Assembly: GCA_905250075.1 (NCBI GenBank)
Contig: CAJNOP010000010.1
Span: 124,001-188,000 of the forward strand
Direction of reading: 5' to 3'
DNA length: 64,000 nt
From: Rotaria sp. Silwood1
Taxonomy: Eukaryota; Rotifera; Eurotatoria; Philodinida; Philodinidae
Shown: one piece after another, positions 25,503 through 38,909 of the stretch
How the letters are laid out: each line of letters opens with the position of its first letter
Numbering within the stretch: the first letter of the stretch is position 1
Notes under the pieces: generated by a model
The model's database searches: none
Told to the model about the DNA's origin: nothing
What the model saw: the letters and a program-made list of their open reading frames with translations, nothing else
Translations under genes and position numbers: made by a program

Positions 25503-26827
25503 GACGTAGAAATCGAAATATACAAATGTAACAACAATACAATCGGTACGAATTTTTCTTCGTTTTTTTTTCTTTTTTTCATGTACTTAATTTTTTTTTC
25601 TCTCGTTTATTTGAGTGTCATAGTTTCATCAACAAAAAAAATGCTATTAACAAACAGAAATAACAAAAAAGAAAAAAACAACATCTTTTTTTTTTATGTA
25701 TACACTCATTACATTGAAATGAAAAAAAAATCAAAATATGTCACTAACAACTAACGTTGATAAGTGGCAAAAATAAATATCAAAAAAATTGATACTTGAG
25801 AAACTTGTATTTTCAAAATGTTTATTCAATCCATTTACATAACTATTTACATCCAAGCTACTGAAAAATCAGGTCAGTAAAAAAAAATAAAAATACTTTA
25901 CAATTGAAAAATACTTGACAAACGTTGTACATGAACTTCGAAGCAATCTCAAATGTTTGAATTCAGCATTCAAACTGACTTACTCATTCCACCAAGGAAT
26001 CTTTTTTTATTTATATCTAAAGCTAGAAAAGTGATAAATACAATTTATTCAGTAGCAGATTCAGAAGGAAGAGTAATTGCTTCTTTCTTCCAAAAAAAAT
26101 GAGATATAACAATCTCTAATTTGACTTAAAGAACACGTTTTTGTGACTATAATCGTAACTATATACCAAAATTCACCATTGAATTAATTCTTCTATCAAA
26201 AAAATTTCATCATAAATTTAAATTTCTATACCGTTTCTTAAATACACACATTTATTCAGAATGTAATGATAATTAAAATTTTCGTTCTTATAATTTAATA
26301 AATAACGAACATAAACTGTTGGGGGCGGGGGGGGGGGGAGTACATTAAGATGTGTGCGTCGATAGATATGTTATGCTTTTCTTTTATACTCTAACACCAA
26401 ACGATTAAGGAAGTAATGGGAAAACAATCACCATACGTACTGACTCATATCTACTTACATTGATGAGAAATAAAAACAACGAAAAAAGAACAAAGAAACC
26501 AACTAAATGTAGAATACAACACTAGCGCGAATGAATTGCACAGTAATAATTCGGGTTATTTTGTATATCATAAAAAATAAAATGGAGTAAATATATATAT
26601 ATGTTAATAAACGGAATCATTTTTTTTCTTGCAAAGAACTTTTCAATACGCGCATGAACAGAAAAAGAAAAAGAACGTGACGAACAAACAACAATCAAAT
26701 AAATGTTCAAGACAAGACGCACAACAATAAAAAACAAAAAAAAAGAAAAGAAGAATAATAAATAGACAAACAGAATAACCATGGGAAAGAAAAGGATATG
26801 CGCGTATTTATGTTCAATAGATATTGT
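25503..26827. other. intergenic, no gene seen
   Basis: Upstream of the ankyrin/SOCS gene and 3' flank of the V-ATPase gene. Contains many poly-A and poly-T tracts and an 18-nt G-rich run at 26321-26338 (Gs broken by one C). Confidence 0.5.
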
Positions 26828-27503
26828 TTAATCGCAACCGGGTTGATTTTTCGTCGTCATAATAAGTGCTACGATCAGACCATAAAGACCAAGTACTTCA
26901 GCGAAAATTAGAATTAAAATCATGCCAACATACAATCTAAATTAAAAAAAAACAATAATATATATATATTGTTAATAGAAAAATCAGCTTGTTTTTTAAT
27001 CACCGTGGTTGTTGAGCAGTTCCTCGTACACCGGCATCACCAACAATACCAACAGCAAAACCAGCTGCTAAACCACTTAAACCAACTGATAAACCAGCGC
27101 CCAATTGAAGAAATGCTCTATTGATATTCAATGTTAAAAATACAAAAACGTACTCATCTATAGATTATTCTTACTTGTAAAGACCGTAGTTGTCAGTAGC
27201 AATGTTATTGGCAATAAGTACAGCAACGACTAGACCATAAATGGCAATAATACCAGCCATAACCACAGGAATGACACTTTTCATAATAAATTCTGGTCTC
27301 ATAACAGCCATAGCTGATATACCACAACCTGATTTAGCTGTACCATAAGCGGCACCCAATGCTTTAAACATGAAAAAGAGATTAAGTTCATGGAAAATAA
27401 AGAATTAAATAATACACATACCGCTAAATACAACAGCTGCAGTGGCACCCATAGAGCCAAAAAAAGCCGAATAGGCAGGGCATTTTTCTGTTACACCCGG
27501 CAT
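26828..27503 (-). CDS. ATP6V0C: V-type proton ATPase 16 kDa proteolipid subunit c
   Basis: The proton-carrying ring subunit of the vacuolar ATPase membrane sector. Four exons: 27503-27422, 27361-27175, 27117-27004 and 26936-26828; the coding sequence is 492 nt (163 aa) with consistent phases. Four membrane segments are present. The order of hallmarks is [91 protein letters not shown] and [20 protein letters not shown]. The glutamate in [10 protein letters not shown] is the essential proton-binding residue. The length matches the family (about 155-160 aa). An acceptor-like TCCTAG lies about 26 nt upstream of the ATG, consistent with trans-splicing. Confidence 0.97.
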
Positions 27504-29755
27504 ATTAATGATAATTAAAAAAAAATACTAGGAGATTTAAGCTATGAATATAAAGAATGGAAGGATCAAGGATCTACAAAATAGACAATAAAATATTTTC
27601 CACTAATACTCAAAGACTTAGTTCATATTGACTAGTGCAACAATATACTTACAAAGAAAATAAAAACATTACTTCTGCATATATATTCGAACTAAAAAGT
27701 ATATGCATCTTTTTTCTATTTCTTTGTCACTAGTTGCTGATGACAAAGATAAACATCACACCCGGTCATGAAGAAAATGTTTCGCTTATCAGTTTTCTTG
27801 CCTCTGGTTATTCGACAACACCTTAGTTTGAAGGCTGATTTCGAGTTAAAACTAAACGAAAAAAGTGATGCGAACATCATGATGATGATGTAGTTGAGAA
27901 AAAAGAAAACATCTATTATTCAACTGCTATAAAGCATGTTTTGAAATTCTGAATTTTTCGTCCTATTCTATCATGAATAAACTTAGTAAACAATAAAAAC
28001 AATTATAAATCAGAATAACGTCTAGAAGAAATAAGGCGTATCATTTTTTTGTAATGGAAAATAAATGTTTGGACTCATTACCAGAACGGAGAGGTAAATG
28101 CAAGAGGGTAGAAGTTACTTTCGAAAATAAAAAAAAAACTACTGCAAAATAAAATATTAATGTATAATTAATGAAGGAATTATATTAATTGAAATTATTT
28201 TATATAAGCCAAAAAGAATTCGAGAATAAACATAAACTAGCTAAATTCGACGAACCGTCTTGTTTTTTGATTATTTTTCAGCTGGTTTATTTCGTATGTG
28301 ACCTGAAATTAATCAATAAATGATTGTCTTAATATGTTTTTCAGTAAATACATAACTATGTATACGTTCACTGAAAGAACATAACTTTAAACTATCACAA
28401 AAATAAAAATTTGATTTTTTTTTTCTTACTAGCTGTGATTTTTCGGTGCATGTACACACATAGTTGCACCTTCACTCTGCACTGTGTTTATGTCGTGCAG
28501 AAGAACCAATTTTTTTTTGACAAAGAAGAATGTTCCGTTACGCATCGCAAGGAATAAAGAAATTTCGGGATAAATTTCTTTCCAAATCAAAGAAAATTAC
28601 CGATAAAGTTTTCAACGAAAGAGGGTGATACTCTCTGTTTCAGCATTCTTCCGCTACATCGTTCGCTGATCGTATCACTCCTATTTGGCGAAATAACTCT
28701 AATTATGAATAAAACTATATCTACGTAGAAGTATACGAAAGAATTTATGGTGATTTAACAGGTTTGCCTGATGCGTCACAAATGACAGAAAACAATAAAT
28801 AATAAATAGATATGAATCAAAGGAAAAAACATAGTCTTCTATCCATTGTCAACTTGTTCATTGACTCTCTCCATTTACATTCATTATAATATAAATTAAA
28901 ATTATTTAAAAAGATATTTAAAAAAAATATGAGAAAAGAAAATTCTTTTAGTTAATTATTATAATATTTTGAATGATAAATATTATACAGCAAAAGAGAG
29001 GATTGATAAAAGATTTTCATTGGTCAATATACTTGTTACTTTTTTGCTTTTGCTTGTTCAACTGGTTTTCGTTTTATCGAATCAATTTTTTAAGAAAATT
29101 TAATTGTTTTATATTACTAGGAAAGAAAGTTTTCAATTGATCAATCGCTTTTGAATTTAAACTCTGTGGATATTTTAGTCTATGGCTTGGTACATATCAA
29201 CAAATCGGATAACGGTATTTCGATTTGAGATTTTGTCTGTTGATAAGTCTATTTTGTCGGTAGAATCAAATCAAAAGAATAATTTCCCTCCGAGATATTA
29301 AAATTCTAAACAACAGAAAATTCTAGCATGTTTGCATGTCCGTAGGCAAAATCATAGATCAAGGAATAATCATTTCGATTTATTTATATATACCATGACA
29401 GAAGCTAGAATTCGAGTAAAGAACCTATACTCGATTGACAAAAGATCTAAGGAGACTGATTCTTTTATGGTTTTTATTTATCTCATTAGGATCTACCTTA
29501 TGCAAATAATCCGAATTTAAAAGAAATTTCTCAGTTGGAAAATTCTCTTCGGTTCGATTAAATTGATCAATCATTAAATGATTAACAAGTGATATCAATC
29601 TCTGCTCATACATATCATAAATAATTCTATCACATTTCATATTTGTTATTTCATTGAGTAAATTTTATTGTTCAATATATTTAATAAATCAACTAATGTA
29701 TATTGATTTTTTATTGATTGAAATTTTTTCTGAATTAGATTTTGTAATCATATTG
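27504..29755. other. intergenic between divergent V-ATPase c and Bora genes
   Basis: Presumed to hold both promoters. Short protein-like frames occur on the minus strand (29640-29425, starting MKCDRIIYDMYEQRL) and plus strand (28529, 32 codons). I could not build a spliced gene from either. Confidence 0.4.
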
Positions 29756-32558
29756 ATGATCAACATGATGTCTAGTCCAGCACGTCCAATGGATCTTGAT
29801 GAAGATGATTATTTTCCATCAACAAATTTTCAATGTCGACCATTATCTGATGGTCATCATACACCTGTAACAAAAATGATTTTTTCACATGATCATCATT
29901 TTCAACAAACACCTAGATTTTATCGTATTGTTCATAATCCATTTGATCCTCCAACATCAGCTCATCTTAAACAACGTCTTGCTAGTCCAAGTATATTTCG
30001 TGTACTTTCACAAAATGATGATAATGATAAAGTAAAATTTGAAAAAAAAAAGAATCAAAGAAATTAATCTTATAATTGAATTCCTTTTTTTTTGCTTCAG
30101 ACAAGTACATCAACGTCTGTTTTTAATTGGTCGATTGAACAATTAGCTGAATTACATCCAAGAAAATTTTCTGATGAAAATATTATTCAAATTGATGCTG
30201 CTCTTTTGTAAATAAAGTTTTTTTTTAAATAAAAAATTTTTCTTTTTTTTTTTTTTTTGGATTTAAGTGATGAAAATTTAATGCAACGTTATCAACGTGC
30301 AGCATATGAGTTTTGTTCAAGTAAACTTCATTTACCAACACCAGCTGCACCAAATAATCAACAAGAAAAAGCTTTATCCATGGATGGTTATGGTTAGTAA
30401 AACTGATTAATTGAGTTGAAATTCAAAGTTCGTATGTTCGATACTTCATTCAAGGATATTATTGTGCAGCATCAACAATGCATCCAATGACATCACCATT
30501 TCCTCATTTTGATATTAAAACAACATCATCCATATTTCAACGTGATTGTAAGTTTTCTAAATAAATAATTTATATTGCGAGTAAAATCTCCGTATGTATA
30601 CCGTTTTGTAATTGATACATATCGGATCAACATTCGCAAAAATTAATTCCAATTACTCGTGTGTGATGATGAATTCTTATCTTCATCACATAATTACAAT
30701 ATGGAGAACAAAATTTTTTTTTTCAAACAGAAATGAAACCAGTCGATCTGAAATCTATACCGATATTGAATTGATGAGTTGTAGTACTATTTCATCTGTG
30801 AATAATGATATTTGATATAGTCAACTTTCAACAAAATTTCATTACACATTCTCTATGAGATACTAAGAGCAATAAAATTAATAAGACACATCGGTACCGG
30901 TTCTATTTTTTGATACAATTTTTGTAATTATGTACCTCATTGTTGAATCTCTTTCTATAAATTCTATCAATGGTTTTCGTTCGTTTTTTGACTATACACT
31001 GAGAATACTGTAGATATTATCTGCGATTGTTATCGATAGTTTCAACCATCGAAATGAATATCGTCGAAAATAGGTATTGCCGACATCCGTCTTGCTGAAA
31101 GATACATCATCGAATTTCAGCGAAGTGCATTTTGATTTAAGAAATTTAATAAATTGAGGATGACGTCCTTCTCTTTTGACAAGTGTTTATGACAGTAAGA
31201 TGATGCATCTAACAGATTCTAGAACAACTATACACAGATTTTTTGAAGCCAGTTATTCTTTGGTTTAAAATTAGAATTATAAGTCAATCAGTTCTCACGA
31301 CGATGATAACAGTTGTCGAGATGGCTAAAACTAAAAACTATCATTTTATGCAGTTGGTAGTCGCAAATAAGTGTTAATTGACGTTTGGTAGGTGAAGTAT
31401 TACGACTGTATCTTATCATATCGTAAATAGTTGATAAAGGTCGCTCAACCGTTGGAAAGTAGAGTATCCGACCGTTTACAATACGGTAAGAAACAGTATT
31501 GTAATACTGCATCTGCCAAACAGAAAAAAAATATATAAGACGGTCGTTTAAGTCTTTGCTCATTTCATCTAGCAGATGCATTATATATACTATTTTCTTT
31601 TAGTATTTTAAGTTTGAATGATTGCATTAACTTTTTCTAATTTCTTTCAGAATTCTATTTACCTTTATGTTTTCGAAAATTTTCAACTATCACTAATCTG
31701 TATGTTAGCTTACATCTTTACTTAGAATGATGCTATATTGATTTCTATTACGCACGCAAATCATAACAATACGTTAAAACTAGCAAGAGTCTTTTTTCTT
31801 AAATATCTTTTTGTGATTTACTTATAAAATGTAATTCATTGAAGCTACATTATTTCTGCTTATAATGTTGTTTTCCTAACTTGTTGTATTTCTGAAAATC
31901 TTAGAAACATATGCGTAGATATCTACAAAACCGTTTTGATTGAATCGTATATGAATGAAAATGAAAGCATCATTTATACAAATATTATTCTTGATTTTGT
32001 GTACGTATGATCATCCTTTTGTTACAATTGCAAAGATTTTTAATTAGAAAATATTTGTTTACATAAGAATTCTTATTTTAAATATAGTTCAAAGTCGACC
32101 ACCTGTTGATTTTGATTCATGTGTTATGGAAGAATATGGTGAAATACAAAATACATCACTTGATACAAGTTTTAATAATACAAATCAATCATCACAGTCA
32201 TCTCGTTTATCAAATGGTGGTGGACAAAATAATGTATCATTTCTTAAACGACGTTTATTTGAAAATGAAGAAGAAGATGATGTTAATTTACTTCCTGAAG
32301 ATAGTGATCAATCTGGGCATGCATCTGGTAATGTTACAAGTACTCAAATGCCTAAATTACCACCTCGATGTGATAGTGAAACAGAAGTAAATTATAAAAT
32401 TAAAATTAAAAAAAAAAGGACGTTGTGTTTTTCTTCATTAGGATGATCATCGTATATCAAGTCCGTCTCATCAACTTAGCAAACAACAAATAATATCACC
32501 AATATTAACATCATCATTTCCATTCGAAGCCGATTGTTCACCGATAAAAAAAGATTAA
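29756..32558 (+). CDS. BORA: protein aurora borealis (Bora) homologue
   Basis: Bora is the Aurora-A activator that promotes Polo-like kinase activation at mitotic entry. Six exons: 29756-30031, 30101-30207, 30268-30392, 30455-30547, 32088-32386 and 32442-32558; the coding sequence is 1,017 nt (338 aa), all phases consistent. The conserved N-terminal block is present: VHNPFDPPTSA then RLASPSIFRVL, then after the first intron FNWSIEQLAELHPRKFSDEN, then YEFCSSKLHLPTPAAP. These match the human NPFESP, SPSVFK, FRWSIDQLA and VPSPW blocks in order. The rest is Ser/Asn-rich and disordered with several SP sites (MTSPFP, ISSPS, IISPI, CSPIKKD), plausible kinase targets. Intron 4 is long (1,540 nt) without a clear inverted repeat. 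The start was chosen as the first ATG after the acceptor-like CTGAATTAG. Confidence 0.85.
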
Positions 32559-33055
32559 ACATTTAATGTTAAATTTCTTTCTTTTTCTTATATGAATTTC
32601 CTTTATTTTTCTCTATAATGATAAATAATTGTCAGATAATTATGTGTGTTATTAAAAATACATATAAAATGTGCATGAATAAAAAAAAAACAATAAATCG
32701 ATATTGCTTAGTTTTTTTTATTTCCTTTTCTGTATATATAATCGAGTATTGCATCAAATGATGGTATTTAAATATTTATGATTTTATCGATGAAAAACAG
32801 CTATGGATGGATGCTTTCATTCATTTGCCAATGATAAAATCACATGTATCGCATGGCGCAACTAACTTATATATGTTTCTTTCATACATCTTTCAATGAT
32901 TAGAAAAAAAGGTGAATGTGATTGTTGTCTCCTATTCGTTTTTGATTCTATCTTTTCTCATACTCGTCACATAAATGTGAGATAATCAATTTCTAAAGAT
33001 ATATTTACTTGCGTACGTCGAGTCTCACGTAAATTCATGTATTCTCATGTAACAA
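32559..33055. other. Bora 3' flank
   Basis: AATAAA-like signals occur at about 32680-32700, soon after the Bora stop. Nothing else is recognised. Confidence 0.5.
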
Positions 33056-33672
33056 AGGAGGATTCCAAGTAGCCTTTTTCTTTAGTCTTCATATTTTGCC
33101 CATATGTAGGAGATTACTAGAGTAGTGTATACTCTAAAGGCATTCTGGTCCTGCGTAGATCAAGTCGAGATAGCCACTTTTTAGTAGATTTCTTTTGTGG
33201 AAGCTTAGTTTTTGAAAAACCTATATTTTGGAATTTTCATCTGGAATTTTCTAAGTATGGAGGTCTCTATTAGACTATCAATCTCATGTACAAAGTTTCA
33301 TCAATTATGGATATCGCATTCCTAAGATATACGTTTTTCAATATATCTATGTTTTTCTATAAGTTCTGTGTATGATAGCAATACATTGAGAAAACCATAT
33401 CTTGATATTGGTATATCCAAAATTCATAGAACTTTGCATATGAGATAGCCTAATCGAGACCTGCATGCGTACAAAATTTCAGGAGGAATTTCTGAATTAT
33501 AAATCTTTTTTGAAAGCTGAACTTCTGCAGGAGAGATCTACTAAAAAGTTGCTATTTCGACTATATCTAAACAAGAGTTGCAAATCTTTAGAGGTTATGC
33601 TACTTTAGTAATCTCCTGTATATGAGCAAATTTTGAGGACAAATCGAGTGGATCATTTTGGAATGTTTCCTG
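33056..33672. mobile_element. 617-bp near-perfect palindromic MITE
   Basis: The two halves are inverted copies around a centre near 33363 with almost no loop. Landmarks: left GTAGGAGATTACTAGAGTAG against right, reversed, ACAGGAGATTACTAAAGTAG; left ACTTTTTAGTAGATTTC against right ACTTTTTAGTAGATCTC; left AGGTCTCTATTAGACTATC against right AGGTCTCGATTAGGCTATC. No coding capacity is evident; exact ends uncertain by about 10 bp. Confidence 0.75.
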
Positions 33673-34618
33673 GTAAGTGCGCCATAATTGAGGGAGATTT
33701 AAGAAGGAAGCCGATTCCAACGAAAGTAAAAAATCTCAAATATCAACTGAAGAAGCTTCACTTCGATGAGCGTCAAGGAAATGAGCTCTAGAGATCGCTT
33801 ATTAGTCATGTTATTGTATGTAATGATCTAGAGACATCATTCATAAATATTGTTTCATGACCGGGTGAAAGTGCTTCTTGACTCCAGTGAAAACAGCACA
33901 TTGCGAAGCATTAACTCTCATTCTCATATCAATCTAAATGTCTCACATAGTCATTGAAAATCTAGTTGCACATCTAGGAGAAAGGAATAGTTGAAAATAG
34001 ACGCTACTGTACATATATTGTCGACGATTAATGTACCTTTACAATGTCACTTGACTTTGTTATTCAAATCTAAAGCATATTCATATTGAGATGCTATTCT
34101 TCATCGAATATTCTTCCATTTATTCTAGTGAGTACGTACTTCGTACACTATGCAAGACGTTATGGAATGTCCGTTTACACTGTACAGTGAATTTTGATTA
34201 AAAACGCTGAATTTTTGCTACTTATTACTTGCTGAAAGCATGGATTTGAGGCGAGACCTTGATCATGTGTAAACGTATGCTACCTTCGATGAATTGTATC
34301 TCAGAGCGGGCAGTCTTGTGTTTAATTGAAACTAGATTTATTAAAATTACGTATAAAAACAGTTCACTATGAAAATTCAATGGCTGATGAAATCCTTTTA
34401 TAACAGTGGAGAGAGAATCAAACTTCACCTGGATATAAGTATTTGTTATTATTAAGAATCGTTTAAAAATTCTAACTGCAGTCAATATCTAAAAGAAGCT
34501 ACTTTGAAAGAAAAGAACCAATTTTGTCAGCAATGTTTTTTCCACGAGAAAAATCCGAAGAACTCCAATTGACTATGTCAATACAAAGAGCTTCTTTAAC
34601 AAAAAAAGCCAGATTATA
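33673..34618. other. intergenic, no gene seen
   Basis: No supported exon; the only open frame (34225-34485, minus, 86 codons) has no recognisable content. Confidence 0.5.
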
Positions 34619-34790
34619 AACCCCTCCCCATAATAGAAGCCCCTCCCATATTAGAAGCCCCCCCCCTTATTAGAAGCCCCTCTTGGAGGGGTCTCTCCAG
34701 CAAAATTTTCAGTTTTGCCCAGCAAAACCCGGCCAAAGTTTGCAGGGTCTAATAGAAGCCCCCCGGGGGCTTCTAATATGGGGAGGGGTT
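34619..34790. mobile_element. 172-bp GC-rich MITE with TA target site
   Basis: Terminal inverted repeats AACCCCTCCCCATA(A/T)TAG extend into GAAGCCCC. TA dinucleotides flank both ends (34617-34618 and 34791-34792). Inside, the module TAGAAGCCCC recurs four to five times in both orientations. The GC content is strikingly above that of the surroundings. The TA target suggests mobilisation by a Tc1/mariner-type transposase. Confidence 0.75.
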
Positions 34791-35108
34791 TACATGATTA
34801 GATTTAATTTTTCATCTTCGTAACAAATCTCATGTCATTCTAAGGCATTTTTCATCAATGATTCGCGAACATTCAATTTGATATTGATCGAAAGTAAGAG
34901 CTCAAGAATTTTCTTGACATGGAATAGACATTCTAACACATTAAGACATCTTCACAATCTATATATGTTTGAAAATTTATTTTAAAGGAAAAACATTGAT
35001 TAATGTGAGTAAAAAGAAATGATGATTATGACATTAAAAAAAAATGAAAAGTAAATGTACATTATAGAAAGTTCTTGAAAAAAGACAGAAGTTTACAATG
35101 ACATATGT
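34791..35108. other. 3' flank of the hevein/double-psi-barrel gene
   Basis: AT-rich, nothing recognised. Confidence 0.5.
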
Positions 35109-37244
35109 TTAAAGCCATTTCCATGTAATTCTTGCACGGCCAATGCTAAAGTCTCCAACTGCGGCTCTGAAAGCAGCTTCGGATAGATCAAGATCGCCGT
35201 ACTTACATACAGGACATCTATCAACAATTTTTACCGTAACAGATCCTAACGGACCAACGACATTGGCTAGCTTTCCACATAAGCTATTTCTATTTGGATT
35301 GCCACCAGGTGTATATGGATCGAATTGTGGTGCGTTCAATGCAGCGATATATTCACTATCACTATTCATTGTTCCACATGCTGTGTAGCCAACACTAACG
35401 CTATAATATGTAGCATCTCCTTGAAAAGTGCCACCTAAACGAGAAATAGACATCTTAAAATATATTAAACAACTTGACAAATCATTCGTGATTTTCAAGA
35501 GTTACTTCTCTCACAAACAATTACTTCCTCGATAACTAGTGATCTGAAAGAAAGTAAACACTATATCCCCTGTCTTTCTAGGAACCTCTGAAAAAATATC
35601 GAATTGTTCATCAGATTCTTCTCATATTCAATCTTGATATCCATAGATCAACCTCAGGATATTTTCATTAAAAGTGAGATGTGTAGAGAAAGGGACTTCT
35701 GGTGTATAGCTCGACAAGTCAGGATTGTTATGCTCACCCCTAAGTACTAGAATCTTTTCAGACGCTTTAGAACAGAAAAAGACATAAAGGTACAATTTTC
35801 ATCAAACAAGGATGTTAATATAAAGAGTATTCTTTCAGTTCCAACCAAACTTTCTTCAACTATCTATAGATTGGGATACATGTCGATGAATTTTTAAAAA
35901 TAGTCAACAGGATTCAAGTAAAGAAAAACATTCAGTATATACAGAATCTCTCTATTGTATACAATACAAGTTAACGTTATATTGATGAACAGTACGAATG
36001 CAGGTACGCTGGTCGAATCACAACGGTCAGATCTTATGGACAAGGCGAACTTCTCACTAATATGAATGATGGCTCTTTCCATTCTAGTTCGCATATATGA
36101 CTGTTTTTCTAAATGATGCATCTTGAAATTCTTCAGCTAATGATATGATTGACTACATCTGGTTGATTATGACTTTTTCTGTTTTAAACATGCGATACAT
36201 TTGTGCAATAATAATGACCAACATTAACCGAAATAACGTTTTTGAAATCTTTCAAAATATATCGATACATCGTCTGTCGGAAAAGCTATTCTTTACATTC
36301 AATGATTATTGATACGGTAGACTAGTTTATCATAGATTCTAGCCATGTTTGATTTGGCAACATTCATCGAAGTGATATAGAATATACATCAATATTTAAA
36401 TTGAAGCAAATCCATTCGAATTATCGAGGAAACAAAATTTTGAAAAGTTCGCAATGCAGTCTAGTAAAATACTGATCAATCTTGAGGAGAGTCAATTCCA
36501 TTTCTTGAAAAATCAAAATACTCGTCTATGTCAAATCCATCATAGCATCTACTAAGGAATCTCATGATGCATGTCTTAAATGAGCATTCACATCTCAGGG
36601 TTGGAATGAAAGAAGCTCTCAGTCAAAATAGTGTAGGTTTCCCTTTTTCCCATAAGCATTCTGTCGATCCAGTTACTAATTAAAAAATACAGACCTCTTA
36701 AATGCTCTAAGCAATTAGAACACATCGATTCCGCGCTGACGGATTCGAAAAACGGCTATTCACTGATCGCATTAAACACTTAGGTGAATGGATTGTTGTT
36801 CAAAAAATTATCTGTGTTACCTCCGGTGCCTCCGCCTCCACTTGGGTCCGGTTTAGGAGTCGTACCACGTCCTCCTGTGCATGGACCAGCTTGACAACCA
36901 GCACCACAATAAGCTTCTCCTGTTCCACAGTAACCCCATTGAGATCGACATTGAGTTGATATAGGACAGGCAGCGCCACCTCCACTTGTGTCCGGTTTAG
37001 GAGTCGCACCGCCACCTCCTGTGCATGGACCAGCTTGACAACCAGCACCACAATAAGCGTCTCCCGTTCCACAATAACCCCATTTCGACAGACATAGTTT
37101 TGGATCAGAACAGCTCGAGCGAGCAACCCTTCGACGAATCAAGCTTCTCAGCAAAACATCTTTATCGTTGTCATAGCCTTGAACATTGAAGAATATACTA
37201 ACATAAAGGAGAGAATAGATCAATATAGACCAAAACATATTCAT
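35109..37244 (-). CDS. secreted chitin-binding (hevein) + RlpA-like double-psi beta-barrel protein
   Basis: Two exons: 37244-36821 and 35434-35109. Coding sequence 750 nt (249 aa), with a 1,386-nt intron joined in phase (G|GT). A signal peptide (about residues 1-23) is followed by a basic segment with dibasic sites. Two hevein-type chitin-binding modules (about 45-74 and 93-122) share [28 protein letters not shown]. Each is followed by a Gly-rich linker with TPKPD. The second exon encodes a double-psi beta-barrel as in RlpA, barwin and expansin N-terminal domains: ATYY...[35 protein letters not shown]. The conserved Asp of DRCPxC is present. The first two cysteines of canonical hevein are not obvious. 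Likely extracellular and aimed at chitin or peptidoglycan. The combination is common in fungi and plants and unusual for animals, so horizontal origin is likely (inference). Confidence 0.85.
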
Positions 37245-38909
37245 GTTTGCTCTTGCGCTGATATCTTTTTTACTATCTAAAACAATAGAAAGTAAATGAA
37301 GATAACTACTCTAATAACTTGATATGGTGAAATCATGTAAGCAATGAATCGACAACAGTATCTTACATAGTATAAGACTTAATCTATATCGATAAGCGAA
37401 AGTATGAACAAGAGAGAGAGACTAAAGAATAATGAGTGTTGAAAGGATATCGATTCAAAAACGACTAATCTTAAGTATTCTTTATTTTTATACATCAATG
37501 AAATCAAAAACTGTAACTGAAGAGAAACAAGCAAAAACGACCAATTTTTATACTCATGTTTGTTGCTACTGTTACTGATGAGTAAATATTCTAATAAGGA
37601 ACTTTCTTTATGACAATTATGATTGATGTAAATAGATACATTGGGTGATAACACAGAATCTGTCTCGTTCGCTTATGACAAAAACGGCTTTTTTCCCATT
37701 GCTCTAGTAATTTTCAATGCTGAGTAATGATTCTCATGGGACATATCTCATACAAAGGTAAGCAAAAAATCGATTGAGAAGAAATGAATCATGCGTAAAT
37801 GATATGTTATTCTCACCTTACTACTGTTTGTTTCACTTATCATGTTTTCATTTGATTGTATTTGTACAGTACGATCAACAATAGCTTAAAAACAAAAAGA
37901 CAACCGATAACTCGGATTTTAGCATTATCTAGAGTCGATATTGGTCTATCTTTATATAAAGTTGATAAAGAATACCAGCCCCTTTCCTTACTAGATATAT
38001 TATTAATTTTGAAGATGATCTTCATTCACTTTGCAAATAATATGCGTTCTCAACTATTATATAAGGAATATGATTTATAGTCAGTAAATGACATAATTAC
38101 AGAATCAATCAAGTGAATGGTTAATCAGTAAATTCTTTAGTCCAGCATTTCTTAAATGCAAACACGTGGCAATTATGACTATCCGTTTGAAATATTGTAA
38201 ATTACTAGCATCAGTTAAGACAACACTAACCGATGAGACAAGAAAAAGAGATAGAACAGGAAAGGCTAAACCTACTTTACTAATACAATAGTTCGGCTGT
38301 TAGTTTCTTTTTTTTCAATTATTCTTAACTTTTTTCCTTTTTATTCTCTGGTTCTTTGATTTATTTAAGTGTATTTTCTACCAGTAAAGCTTATTTTTGT
38401 ACTGATAAGTTTTAATTTTTTTACTGCTACTTACGTCTATTAAACTGATCATTTTACAATTGATTACTGATAATTTTAGTTCTGACGCTTAATATTTATA
38501 TTGATGATTTACATATTTTTTTCAATTGATCATTATATCTATTTTAGTGATCAATGACATGTCGACATATAATGTAATGGGTAGATAGTTTAACTTTTTC
38601 TCTATCGGTTCATGCAATGCCGAAATCGATAACGGTTGATGTTCCAAAGATATAAAGATTGTACCGAAGATCACTCACTGCATTTTTTTTCAAAATCTAA
38701 GCACCTCACAAATATTTCCTTTCGTAAGCTTTTGTTCGCCTTCGACTTCTTGACATGGTTTTTTTTTTTCTACTAAAAAAGACATTGAAAACCGTACATA
38801 AAATTTATTTTAATGATGCTTTCATTAGAATAATTTTCTGAATCCAAATCGATCAATCGAAAAGAGTTTCAAAATGTTTACGTGAATTCACTATAAAAGT
38901 CATCAATCA

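Noticed and set aside
28270-28510. Minus-strand pieces resembling the end of a small gene (HIRNKPAEK, TVQSEGATMCVHAPKNHS)
   Set aside because: The pieces join only by creating a stop; no upstream exon found.
28529-28627. Short plus-strand frame starting MFRYASQGIKKFRDKF
   Set aside because: Only 32 codons, and the apparent continuation after GTGATACTC would need a 19-nt intron.
29425-29640. Minus-strand frame MKCDRIIYDMYEQRL with a donor-like AAG|GTAGAT
   Set aside because: Protein-like, but no following exon could be connected, so not called as a gene.
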